Below, piece after piece: positions 54,242-62,597 of a stretch of 64,000 nucleotides of DNA (the stretch's first letter is position 1; every line of letters begins with the position of its first letter). The DNA comes from Kordiimonas sediminis (GTDB taxonomy: Bacteria; Pseudomonadota; Alphaproteobacteria; Sphingomonadales; Kordiimonadaceae). The stretch is taken from NCBI RefSeq assembly GCF_014656395.1, contig NZ_BNCI01000002.1, forward strand, positions 1,364,001 to 1,428,000. The letters run 5' to 3'. The position numbers were made by a program, and so were the translations under genes. A model generated the notes under the pieces. That model was given only the letters and a program-made list of their open reading frames with translations, had not been told where the DNA came from and searched no databases.

Positions 54242-55471
54242 TTAGCCTCGAACCTCATCCAGAAATTCATCTGACTGTGTCCGCAATTCAGTTAATTCTC
54301 TCTCGAGTTCCCTAACCGCTGCTTCGATAACTTCTGATGAATTCAGGATGGCATCTGCCTTATTACTCACCTCGGAAATACGCTGGGAAACTTCCATTGT
54401 ACCTTGGGACGCTTCCTGAATATTGCGGCTTATTTCAAGAGTGGCATGCGTCTGCTCAGTGGTCGAAGCAGAAATTGTCTCCGAAATTGAATATAGATCA
54501 TGCACCACTTCGGCAATTTCCCGAACAGCCTCGACCGAAGAAGTCGTGGAATTCTGAATATCCCCAACCTGTTCATCAATCTCGCTGGTTGCAACCGATG
54601 TCTGGTTGGCTAGTGACTTTACCTCATTTGCTACAACAGCAAAGCCGCGTCCTGCTTCACCAGCCCTGGCCGCTTCAATAGTCGCATTCAGCGCCAGCAA
54701 ATTCGTTTGCTCCGCAATGTCCTTGATGAGTGTCACAACCTGCCCGATGGATTCTGATGCTGTCTGCAAACGTCCCAACACTTCACCCGCAGATGATGCT
54801 TCGCTGGACGCGCTATCTGTCCGCTCTGAAGCATTTTGAACCTGCCGGGAGATTTCTTCAAAGGAAGCCTGTAATTCTTCTGCTGCGGACGCAACTGTCT
54901 GAACATTAACGGTCGCCTGTTCAGAGGCTGCAGCAACCGCCGCTGCCATCTCCTGTGTCGTTGTCGCATCTGCCCGTAACTGGTTTGATGTTTCCTGCAA
55001 TCTATCAGCGGATCCACGCACCTCAGCAATGATCTTAAGGATTGACTGTTCAAAACGCCCTGCGATTTCTTCGCGGCGGGTCGTCGCCTCATCCTGACGT
55101 TTCTTCATCGTCTTGCTGGCTGTATTAATAACTTCGGCACCTTGCCGAAAAGCTCCCAGCATACCCTGCCTGAGGAAACGACGATTATAGTCACCTCCCA
55201 CCGCTGCACTCAGAGCCGCCGAGCTCTCGCGAATTGAGGCATCACACATATCAAGAAGCCGATTAACATCGCCGAGCATCTCGGCATGTTCTTCACCGTG
55301 AGCGTCCCAGTCCAAAACACGTGCCTCAAGATCGCCGACAGCTGCACGCTTCATCACCTCAGAAACGGTGGCAAATACTTGTTCAGTTTCTGCGGCTTTT
55401 TTATGAACGGCTTCCAGTTCTGCACGCAGGCGATTGTTTTCCGCTACTAACTCTTTACTTTTATTAAACAC
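54242..55471 (-). CDS. Cytoplasmic methyl-accepting chemotaxis protein
   Basis: A 409-residue chemoreceptor signalling protein without a transmembrane helix. Residues 1-30 form a short coiled coil, followed by a HAMP-like region ([14 protein letters not shown]), then the long helical MCP signalling domain. Its hairpin tip is visible in [20 protein letters not shown] and [20 protein letters not shown], with QQ/EE-type methylation helices around it. The start is GTG at 55471 with AAGGAA nine bases upstream, overlapping the end of the PAS gene by eight bases. Together with that PAS protein it forms a split aerotaxis- or redox-type receptor. No other che genes are in the window. Confidence 0.93.
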   Translation of the reverse strand: MFNKSKELVAENNRLRAELEAVHKKAAETEQVFATVSEVMKRAAVGDLEARVLDWDAHGEEHAEMLGDVNRLLDMCDASIRESSAALSAAVGGDYNRRFLRQGMLGAFRQGAEVINTASKTMKKRQDEATTRREEIAGRFEQSILKIIAEVRGSADRLQETSNQLRADATTTQEMAAAVAAASEQATVNVQTVASAAEELQASFEEISRQVQNASERTDSASSEASSAGEVLGRLQTASESIGQVVTLIKDIAEQTNLLALNATIEAARAGEAGRGFAVVANEVKSLANQTSVATSEIDEQVGDIQNSTTSSVEAVREIAEVVHDLYSISETISASTTEQTHATLEISRNIQEASQGTMEVSQRISEVSNKADAILNSSEVIEAAVRELERELTELRTQSDEFLDEVRG

Positions 55472-56003
55472 GGCTACTGTTCCTTATCGCCCAGAAAAAC
55501 TCATCATACGACTGACCTGCGTCAGCCAACATCTCCTCAAGCAGCTTGGTCGCAGCATCCATACCGTCTCTTGGGCTTGAATGGCGTTTCTCTTCAGCCA
55601 ACAACTGCGTGTAAACATTTTGTATCGCAGAGATTTCACCCTCTGTTGGACGACGTCGGTTCGAATGATATCCAACAATTTGACCGTCCACGATTGTAGG
55701 AGTGACATGGGCTAATACCCAATAATGATTACCTGACATGGCCATGTTAAGGACAAAGGCAAAAATCTCCTTACCTGCCTGAATTCTTTCCCACAATAGC
55801 TTGAATATACTGCGCGGCATATCCGGATGCCGGATAAGATTATGCGGCTGGCCTAAAACATCTTGTGTCGAAAGTTCCGACAACCGACAAAACACATCAT
55901 TGGCATATGTGATCTTGCCCTGCAAATCGGTTTTCGTAACGATAATTTCTGAAGCGCCGAATTCGTTGGCGATACCTGTTGGTATTACTGTGTTTCTAGC
56001 CAT
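55464..56003 (-). CDS. PAS-domain sensor protein, Aer-like
   Basis: A 179-residue protein with a PAS fold at residues 15-120. [33 protein letters not shown] and [20 protein letters not shown] match the FAD-binding PAS of aerotaxis receptors. A short helical tail follows ([20 protein letters not shown]). From ATG 56003 (after GGAAAG). It overlaps the downstream chemoreceptor gene by eight bases, so the two are translated together. In E. coli the PAS and MCP parts are a single protein (Aer); here they are separate. FAD and oxygen/redox sensing are inferred. Confidence 0.9.
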   Translation of the reverse strand: MARNTVIPTGIANEFGASEIIVTKTDLQGKITYANDVFCRLSELSTQDVLGQPHNLIRHPDMPRSIFKLLWERIQAGKEIFAFVLNMAMSGNHYWVLAHVTPTIVDGQIVGYHSNRRRPTEGEISAIQNVYTQLLAEEKRHSSPRDGMDAATKLLEEMLADAGQSYDEFFWAIRNSSRV

Positions 56004-56306
56004 ATAAAACTTTCCAAAAAAAGAAACTCGTTTACCCACAAGCAAGAGCAAGATGGAAAGAAACGAATTACTCAAAACATAGTGCACTCTTTTGGTGCAC
56101 TCTTTTCAGGGGTTATGTCTTGTATTCCCTAAGAATACGTAAACAATTCGTGATTTCAACCGTTTGTGAGGCAAAAAATATAACTGCTATATCAGCGAGT
56201 TACTACAACTCCGGGAGAGATATTACCTTAACTTTCTCCATATTAGAAATATATCGACTGAAACCAGGAAAAATTTCGGCCAAATCCCTTATAACGAGTT
56301 TATATC
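56004..56306. other. 303-base region upstream of the PAS gene
   Basis: It should hold the promoter of the PAS/chemoreceptor unit. The one clear ordered element is a tandem repeat: GTGCACTCTTTT at 56082-56093 and again at 56095-56106, one base apart. No gene is evident; short open frames have no plausible start. I saw no recognisable flagellar-type (sigma-28) promoter. Confidence 0.6.
56082..56106. repeat. Tandem 12-base direct repeat upstream of the PAS gene
   Basis: GTGCACTCTTTT occurs twice, at 56082-56093 and 56095-56106, separated by one base (period 13). It lies 79-103 bases before the PAS start and could be two binding sites for one regulator. Confidence 0.6.
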
Positions 56307-57917
56307 CTATTTTCGCAAGGCTTTTACCGCAGCCATAATTCCGGCTGTATAAGGCGACTCAGCGCCGGGCTGACCATTATGCATCTGTGCTTCTGTCGCC
56401 AGAGCAAGCTCTTTACCCAGCTCGACCCCATACTGATCAAAACTATTGATCTGCCATAATACTCCCTGAACATAGACCTTATGCTCATACAGAGCGATAA
56501 GCATTCCCAGATAATACGGTGTTAGCTGGGGAAACAGAATGGTATTTGACGGCTTGTTGCCAGGAAAGACTTGATGCGGTGCCAGCCTTTGAATTGTCGC
56601 TTCATCACGGCCTTCTGCCTTTAGCTTGCTGACTGTTTCATCATACGTACGACCGACTGCAAGCGCTTCTGTCTGCGCCAAACAGTTCGCCAGCAAAGAA
56701 GCATGCTGCCCTTCATCTGCGTTAGTGGGCTTTGCCGCTATCAAAAAATCAGCCGGTACACAGTTGGTTCCCTGATGCAGCCACTGGAAAAAGGCATGCT
56801 GACCATTTGAACCCGGCTGCCCCCAGATCAAGGGACCAGTATCCATTTCAACGACAGAACCATCCCGCGTTATTCTTTTACCGTTACTTTCCATATCAAG
56901 CTGCTGCATGTAGGCAGCGAACCGTCGCATACGTTGGTCATACGGAAAAATCGCGGTGGACAGGAAGCCAAGCACATCCCGGTTCCAGACCCCCATAAGC
57001 GCAAGCATAACCGGAATATTATCCCGGAAGTCAGCTTCCAGAAAATGCTTGTCCATGCTATGCGCGCCAGCCAGAAAAGCTTTGAAATTATCTGCTCCAA
57101 GAGCGATCGCAACCGACAAACCAACACTGGACCAAACGGAGTATCTACCCCCGACCCACTCCTGAAAGCCAAATATTCTTGTTTCATCAATACCGAATTC
57201 CTGCACCTTGGGCAGGTTTGTGGAAATCGCAACAAAATGATCCCGAACAGCGCTGTCACCAAGCGACGCAGTCAGCCACTTCATTGCTGCGCGTGCGTTT
57301 GTCATTGTCTCCAGTGTCGTAAATGACTTGCTGACCACAAGAAACAATGTTGTTTCAGGATCAAGACCCAACAATGTATCCGCAATATGAGAGCCATCAA
57401 TATTGGAAACAAAGTGACAGCGTGGCCCTGAATGATGGGGAGAAAGCGCGATGGTGACCATCTCTGGCCCCAGGTCAGAGCCACCAATACCGATATTCAC
57501 CACGTCGGTATATGCTTTACCGGTTGAGCCGCATACATTCCCAGCCCTTACTTCTTCTGCAAAATCCAGCATTTGCTGCCGGTTTCGTAAAACATCCTCA
57601 GAAACATCGGACGGTTCGTCCGATCTTAGGGCAACATGGCGTGCTGCCCTTCCTTCTGTGAAATTAATGGTATCCCCGCGAAACATGGCCCGGCGGGCTT
57701 CATCAAGATCAGAGGCTTTGGCAAGTCCAAGCAAAGAATCAATTGACGTTTCATCAATTCTGTTCTTGGAAAAATCAAATAACAAACCGTCATGTGACAA
57801 AGAATATTTTTCAAAACGGTTTGGTTCTTTAGCGAACATGTCTTTCAGTACTAGACTATCTACTCCCTTACTCAGCGCACGCAGCCTTAACCAGGCCTCT
57901 TTTAAATTGCTGCTCAT
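56307..57917 (-). CDS. pgi: Glucose-6-phosphate isomerase
   Basis: Interconverts glucose-6-phosphate and fructose-6-phosphate, central to glycolysis and the Entner-Doudoroff/pentose routes. The 536-residue protein has the family signatures VGGRYSVWSSVGLSVAI and GSNGQHAFFQWLHQGTN; catalytic Glu is in the former region, and His in the latter is part of the isomerisation site. The ATG follows GGTGGGGAA. It stands alone on its strand between the PAS promoter region and the divergent dehydratase. Confidence 0.97.
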   Translation of the reverse strand: MSSNLKEAWLRLRALSKGVDSLVLKDMFAKEPNRFEKYSLSHDGLLFDFSKNRIDETSIDSLLGLAKASDLDEARRAMFRGDTINFTEGRAARHVALRSDEPSDVSEDVLRNRQQMLDFAEEVRAGNVCGSTGKAYTDVVNIGIGGSDLGPEMVTIALSPHHSGPRCHFVSNIDGSHIADTLLGLDPETTLFLVVSKSFTTLETMTNARAAMKWLTASLGDSAVRDHFVAISTNLPKVQEFGIDETRIFGFQEWVGGRYSVWSSVGLSVAIALGADNFKAFLAGAHSMDKHFLEADFRDNIPVMLALMGVWNRDVLGFLSTAIFPYDQRMRRFAAYMQQLDMESNGKRITRDGSVVEMDTGPLIWGQPGSNGQHAFFQWLHQGTNCVPADFLIAAKPTNADEGQHASLLANCLAQTEALAVGRTYDETVSKLKAEGRDEATIQRLAPHQVFPGNKPSNTILFPQLTPYYLGMLIALYEHKVYVQGVLWQINSFDQYGVELGKELALATEAQMHNGQPGAESPYTAGIMAAVKALRK

Positions 57918-58011
57918 TTCCCCACCTTAAACCAAATAAATAAGTCCGGATATTGTCACATTAAAAAGTGACATCTTTAAAAATTAAAACAATATTTGCT
58001 CCCTGCTTTGT

Positions 58012-58034
58012 ATTAAGCATCAATTATGCTTAAT
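58012..58034. promoter_or_regulatory. Palindrome between pgi and the dehydratase gene
   Basis: ATTAAGCAT (58012-58020) and ATGCTTAAT (58026-58034) form a perfect nine-base inverted repeat with a five-base centre, ending 35 bases before the dehydratase ATG. It probably overlaps the promoter. Confidence 0.45.
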
Positions 58035-58069
58035 TGCCACAATAATGTTTCACAGGGGTCCGAATACAA

Positions 58070-59029
58070 ATGATAACGCATACCGACATAAAATCAGCTT
58101 ATGACAGAATTAAGACCTCTGGCACGGTCCGTAAATCACCGCTTGAATATAGTTCCTATCTCTCAAACCTGACTGGGGCTGAGGTCTATTTAAAATGTGA
58201 CCATCTCCAGCCAACCGGTTCCTTTAAGGTACGCGGTGCAACCAATAAACTTCTGATGCTGTCTAACGAGGATAAAGCCCGCGGTGTTGTCACAGCCTCC
58301 AGCGGCAACCACGGTATGGCAACGGCTCTTGGAGCATCTAAACTGGGCATTCAGGCTACGATTTATGTTCCGGAAAATGCTTCAGGCACAAAATTAGACG
58401 GCATAAAAGCCATGGGCGCCACGGTTATCAAGGTTCCGGGAGACTGCCTACTGGCCGAGAAAACGGCTCGTGACGTCGCCAGGGAAACTCAGAAACCCTA
58501 TATTTCCCCCTATAATGACGAAGATGTCATCATGGGTCAGGGGACAGTCGGCGTGGAAATTCATGATGACTGCCCTGATGTCAGTGCAGTCTTTGCCTCG
58601 GTTGGTGGGGGTGGCCTGATTGGCGGCACTGGCCTCTACCTGAAGGGCATAGGGAGCAACACTGAAATTATCGGTGCATGGCCAGAAGTCGCGCAGTCCA
58701 TGAATCTTTGCCTTGAAAAAGGTGAGATTTATGAACCCACGGAACAGGAAACATTATCAGATGGCACCGCCGGCGGTGTGGAAGAAGGCGCACTGACTTT
58801 CCCTATTTGCCAAACCGTCCTTGATAAACGCCTGACGGTCACAGAAGATGAAATCCGACATGCTATGCGCCTGATAGCAGATAAAGAACGCTGGATGATA
58901 GAAGGTGCAGCAGGCGTCGCAGTTGCTGCCTTTTTAAAAACCGCCACCCAATTTCAAGGCAAGAAAGTCGCGATCATTTTATGTGGGCGTAATATTACCC
59001 TGGAGAAATTCCTATCTGCCGTTAGCTAA
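58070..59029 (+). CDS. Threonine/serine dehydratase family PLP enzyme
   Basis: PLP-dependent enzyme that dehydrates and deaminates threonine or serine to 2-oxoacids, or acts as a serine racemase. The 319 residues have the PLP lysine Lys53 in PTGSFKVRGATNKL, the substrate loop SSGNHG and the phosphate-binding GGGGLIGG. It lacks the C-terminal regulatory domain of biosynthetic IlvA, so it is a catabolic-type or racemase-like enzyme. It is read from the divergent pgi/dehydratase region and has its own promoter. No ectoine genes are nearby. Confidence 0.9.
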   Translation: MITHTDIKSAYDRIKTSGTVRKSPLEYSSYLSNLTGAEVYLKCDHLQPTGSFKVRGATNKLLMLSNEDKARGVVTASSGNHGMATALGASKLGIQATIYVPENASGTKLDGIKAMGATVIKVPGDCLLAEKTARDVARETQKPYISPYNDEDVIMGQGTVGVEIHDDCPDVSAVFASVGGGGLIGGTGLYLKGIGSNTEIIGAWPEVAQSMNLCLEKGEIYEPTEQETLSDGTAGGVEEGALTFPICQTVLDKRLTVTEDEIRHAMRLIADKERWMIEGAAGVAVAAFLKTATQFQGKKVAIILCGRNITLEKFLSAVS

Positions 59030-59093
59030 CCCTGCTGGCCTGACTACACCTATGAGGTAATGGTCAGACCTGACCGACTTGCATACCATCGAA

Positions 59094-59126
59094 ATGCTAT
59101 AGCACATGGGAAGAGTGCAATAGCAT
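59094..59126. promoter_or_regulatory. Imperfect inverted repeat in the leader of the GPH transporter
   Basis: ATGCTATAGCAC (59094-59105) and GTGCAATAGCAT (59115-59126) form a 12-base inverted repeat with one mismatch and a nine-base loop, ending 19 bases before the ATG and directly before the AGGGGGA ribosome site. It may be an operator or an mRNA hairpin that affects translation. Confidence 0.45.
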
Positions 59127-59145
59127 ATAGGGGGAGTAAGTCTGG

Positions 59146-60579
59146 ATGCAATCCGTTGATAAGGCGGTGAAGCTGACATACGGCATGGGCCAGTTTGCCT
59201 GGGCAGCCAAAGATGTCTGCTTTCATTATTTTCTATTCTTTTTTTATGCTCAATATACTGATTTGCCGCCGTCTATGGCTGGGCTTGCCGCTCTTCTGGC
59301 CCTGATCGCAGACGGCATATCTGATCCGCTGGTTGGTCAAATATCTGATAACTTTAAATCGGGACGCTGGGGACGTCGGCATCCCTTTATGATAGCGGCA
59401 ACCATACCTTTTGCAGCCTCCCTGGCAGCTATTTTTAATCCCCCCGCATTTCTGGATGCCACGGGGCTTTTTATCTGGTTCCTGTCGCTTGCTATAATCG
59501 TCAGAACATTTCTAACACTGTTCACCGTGCCGCATATGGCACTTGGTGCAGAACTTAGCACCGATTACCACGAACGGACGACCATCGCGACATACCGCAA
59601 TGTCCTTGGCTATACGGGTGGTTTGCTTATTCAGGTATTTGCCTGGTTCCTCCTGATCCCTATGGCCAAGACAGCTGGGAACGAGGCAGCGGGCTATATA
59701 TTTGTCGGCTATTTCTCTGCGTTGATTGCCATGGTTGGTATGATTATCGCGATTATCGGCACGCGGAAGAAAATTCAGGATTTGCCCATCACATCCCCCG
59801 ATCAACAAAGCCGGCCCTGGTATTATGCGTTCAAGGATATTCTGGTCGTTCTGAAAATCCCATCCGGCCGGATTTTAATGCTAACTGTTTTCATCATTGT
59901 CACACAGGCAGGCGTTGCCAATACCATGCTTATTCATATTAATAAGTATTTTTACGGCTTTAACGATCAACAGATGGGCATTTTCATGCTGGTTGTTTTC
60001 CTGGCACTTCTGCCCTCTGCTGCACTAGCATCCCGGTCGTCTCACCGTTTTGGCAAACGACGTGCTACCTTGACCTTGATCCTTCTGGAAGCATGTATTC
60101 TTCCGATTTTACCCCTTTCCCATTATTATGGTCTGACACCCGCATCAGGATCTGGGGCGCTGCTTTTTCTCGTTTGCTGCTACGTTGTTTTCCACCAAAC
60201 CATATTCATTGGCAGGATACATCTGACCCAGGGGATGTTGCCGGATGTTATTGATGAAGGATACTTAAAGACGGGCAGACGCCTTGAAGGCATCTTTAAT
60301 TCGGCGCAGATGCTTGTCCAGAAAATCACCTTTGGTCTGGGAACCTTCCTGGCTGGTCTGGCGATCGAATATGCAAACATCAAGGATGTTTCATCCATCG
60401 ATCAGATGACCCCGGTTATGACTGAACGGCTTGCACTTGTTTACGGCCCTGGCCTTGCTATATTTGCTCTAACTGCCGCACTGGTATTCAGCCGGTATCC
60501 TTTAACCCGGAAAAGACATGCAGAAATAAGAGAGCAATTGCGTATCCGCGAAACCATGGCAGAGAGTGCCGCTGAATAA
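59146..60579 (+). CDS. GPH-family (MFS) sugar:cation symporter
   Basis: Sodium- or proton-coupled carrier of the glycoside-pentoside-hexuronide group (MelB-like). The 477 residues hold about twelve helices; the group's signature is at residues 44-86: ALIADGISDPLVGQISDN, then GRWGRRHPFMI. The second half shows the loop between helices 8 and 9, SSHRFGKRRATLTLIL. The ATG follows AGGGGGA. It faces the TetR gene with 18 bases between them. The substrate is unknown, and no glycosidase lies nearby, so a non-sugar substrate such as an organic acid is possible. Confidence 0.88.
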   Translation: MQSVDKAVKLTYGMGQFAWAAKDVCFHYFLFFFYAQYTDLPPSMAGLAALLALIADGISDPLVGQISDNFKSGRWGRRHPFMIAATIPFAASLAAIFNPPAFLDATGLFIWFLSLAIIVRTFLTLFTVPHMALGAELSTDYHERTTIATYRNVLGYTGGLLIQVFAWFLLIPMAKTAGNEAAGYIFVGYFSALIAMVGMIIAIIGTRKKIQDLPITSPDQQSRPWYYAFKDILVVLKIPSGRILMLTVFIIVTQAGVANTMLIHINKYFYGFNDQQMGIFMLVVFLALLPSAALASRSSHRFGKRRATLTLILLEACILPILPLSHYYGLTPASGSGALLFLVCCYVVFHQTIFIGRIHLTQGMLPDVIDEGYLKTGRRLEGIFNSAQMLVQKITFGLGTFLAGLAIEYANIKDVSSIDQMTPVMTERLALVYGPGLAIFALTAALVFSRYPLTRKRHAEIREQLRIRETMAESAAE

Positions 60580-60597
60580 ACCTATGTCTGGGCAGCG

Positions 60598-61311
60598 TTA
60601 AACATCCAGGCTCTTCAAGTCTTTTAGCGCTGCTTCCAATCGCCCGGTTATAGACCTTAAGTCTCTGGAACCGCTTTCTTCTTTATAGAGCGGCATTTGC
60701 CCCCCGGACAGACAGGCCGATTTTACCTGCGCCACAACAAATTCCGTCACACCGTCATAGTCTGTGCGTTCGGGATGCAGCATCATGGTTCGCGCAGTAT
60801 ATTCCAGTGTCCCGTAGAATAAATCGCGGACTTGCCACAGACTGGCATCTGCTGCGACATCGCCCCTGTCCTGGCCACGCCGAAATAGGTCATCAAAGAT
60901 AGCAACGTAGTTACGCCGGTAATCGCGCTCCATTTGCTCTTCCGCTTCTGCGCCTGTTGCCCAAAGTCGGGTCCCCAGCATCAGCAAAGACCAATCCGCA
61001 ATAACTGCCCTAAGATGGAAGGTTGTCAGCGCTTCAAGTTTGTCAAATGTTTCAGTTTGCCCTTCGACAGCCTCCCGCGCACCAACGGTTAGTTGTTCCC
61101 AGTGATCCGCTACCACCGCCTGCAGGATTGCACGCTTGTTTTTAAAATATAAATACAGGGTTCCCTCTGCAACACAGGCTCGCTTGGCAATCTCTGCAAC
61201 CCGTGTGCCTGCCTCCCCCTTTTCCAGAAACAGGGCTCGGGCTGCACTGATCACAGCAGTTTCCTTTGCATCCAGTCGTTCACGTCTGGTTTGCGGTCGC
61301 GTTGCATTCAT
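60598..61311 (-). CDS. TetR-family transcriptional regulator
   Basis: A 237-residue repressor. The N-terminal HTH (about 15-60) contains TRVAEIAKRACVAEGTLYLY, and the rest is an all-helical ligand domain. It starts five bases after the stop of the acyl-CoA dehydrogenase and is therefore in the same leftward unit. The divergent atuA-type gene and a shared operator-like region lie upstream. By analogy with AtuR of Pseudomonas, which is a TetR repressor of the atu cluster, it probably binds an acyl-CoA or terpenoid-derived ligand. That is an inference from arrangement. Confidence 0.92.
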   Translation of the reverse strand: MNATRPQTRRERLDAKETAVISAARALFLEKGEAGTRVAEIAKRACVAEGTLYLYFKNKRAILQAVVADHWEQLTVGAREAVEGQTETFDKLEALTTFHLRAVIADWSLLMLGTRLWATGAEAEEQMERDYRRNYVAIFDDLFRRGQDRGDVAADASLWQVRDLFYGTLEYTARTMMLHPERTDYDGVTEFVVAQVKSACLSGGQMPLYKEESGSRDLRSITGRLEAALKDLKSLDV

Positions 61312-61316
61312 GCCCT

Positions 61317-62459
61317 TTATAATCCCATTTGCCGGACAGCCAGATCGCGCATAATCTCTTCTGATCCGCCGCCGATGGCCATAACCTTTACTTCTCTGTA
61401 TATCCGTTCGACTCTATTGCCGCGCAGATACCCAGCGCCGCCGAGGATCTGCATAGCCTCGCTGGCGCAGAACTCAAGTGCTTTTGTCGCAAAGAACTTT
61501 GCCTTGGACACTTCTGCGACAGGCATTTCCCCCTCATTCGCCAACCAGCATATCTGATTTAAATAGGCTTCCGTAGCATCAATCTTTGCCGACATATCCG
61601 CAATCTTGTGCCTGATTACCTGATGCTTGATCAAAGGTTTTCCAAAAGTATGCCGTTCCTGCGCCCATGCGATAGAGTCCTCCAGACACGCCTTCATCAT
61701 ACCGACACTGCCCGCAACCATGCCAAGGCGTTCATAATTAAAGTTATTCATAATAGCGATGAAACCGAAATTTTCCTGACCGAGCATGTTGCGCGCAGGC
61801 ACGCGTACATCATCGAAATACAGGGTCGCTGTGTCTGATGCCCACCACCCCATTTTTCTGTCAATCAGGGTACGGGAAAAACCCGGCATATCAGCTTCAA
61901 CAAAGAAGAGGGAAATACCAGTAAGCCCCTCGCCTCCTGTGCGTGCGCCGACAACAAAATACTCTGATTTCATCCCACCAGTAATGAAAGTCTTGGAACC
62001 GTTAATGACCCAGTCGTCCCCATCTTTACGGGCAACCGTTTTCATATTGGCAACGTCTGACCCGCCGCCAGGTTCTGTGATCCCCAAACTGGATCCCTTG
62101 CGCCCGGTCACAATATCTTCGAGCACTCTATCCTTGATCTCATCCGGGGCAAATTTTTCAATTGGGCCAATGGAAATGCTACGACCACCGGTAGCCGCAG
62201 GGATGCCGGTAGCGCCGCACTTATAGAATTCCTCGCTGAAAGCCGCCCGCATGAAGCAGTCATCAAAACCAAGACCACCATATTTTTCATCAACACCAAA
62301 ACCAAATGCACCCAGCGCCCCTAATTTGGCATGTAATTCCCAGGGCACTTCCCCTGCTTCGTCCCAGTCGTCTGCATACGGCGTGATCTCCGTTTCCACA
62401 AATCTGCGCACTGTCTCCCGGAAGGCTTTGCGCTCCTCGGTTTCAAACGGATTTCTCAT
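61317..62459 (-). CDS. Acyl-CoA dehydrogenase
   Basis: FAD-dependent dehydrogenase that introduces a 2,3-double bond into an acyl-CoA. The 380 residues have the flavin and substrate motifs LGITEPGGGSDVANM and KTFITGGMKSEYFVV, and the likely catalytic Glu367 in GGGSEEIMRDLAVRQMGL. It is the first gene of a unit with the TetR regulator and is divergent from the AtuA-type gene, an arrangement like those of the acyclic terpene and leucine/isovalerate clusters. The substrate is probably a branched acyl-CoA. Relative to gcdH at 52860 it has the ordinary SEE-type active site. Confidence 0.9.
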   Translation of the reverse strand: MRNPFETEERKAFRETVRRFVETEITPYADDWDEAGEVPWELHAKLGALGAFGFGVDEKYGGLGFDDCFMRAAFSEEFYKCGATGIPAATGGRSISIGPIEKFAPDEIKDRVLEDIVTGRKGSSLGITEPGGGSDVANMKTVARKDGDDWVINGSKTFITGGMKSEYFVVGARTGGEGLTGISLFFVEADMPGFSRTLIDRKMGWWASDTATLYFDDVRVPARNMLGQENFGFIAIMNNFNYERLGMVAGSVGMMKACLEDSIAWAQERHTFGKPLIKHQVIRHKIADMSAKIDATEAYLNQICWLANEGEMPVAEVSKAKFFATKALEFCASEAMQILGGAGYLRGNRVERIYREVKVMAIGGGSEEIMRDLAVRQMGL

Positions 62460-62483
62460 ATGCTTTCCCCTTGATTTAAAATA

Positions 62484-62516
62484 TTACTCACTTATTATGA
62501 GTTTTACTCATTATGA
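62484..62516. promoter_or_regulatory. Operator-like repeats between the dehydrogenase/TetR unit and the AtuA-type gene
   Basis: Three alternating half-sites are present: ACTCA (62486-62490), ATGAGT (62497-62502) and ACTCAT (62506-62511). The last two form a perfect palindrome with centre TTT. TTACTCA itself recurs at 62484 and 62504. The region lies in the 138-base divergent spacer, as expected for a TetR repressor controlling both directions. Confidence 0.6.
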
Positions 62517-62597
62517 CAAAATTCAAGCTGATGTCGAGAGCTTTATGCTGCGCATATCCGGAAACCGCGCAGTTTTGACGGGAAGGGAACATATATT

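Noticed and set aside
55464-55471. A frameshift splitting one Aer-like gene
   Set aside because: The chemoreceptor has its own start codon (GTG) and a ribosome site nine bases before it, which fits ordinary overlapping genes.
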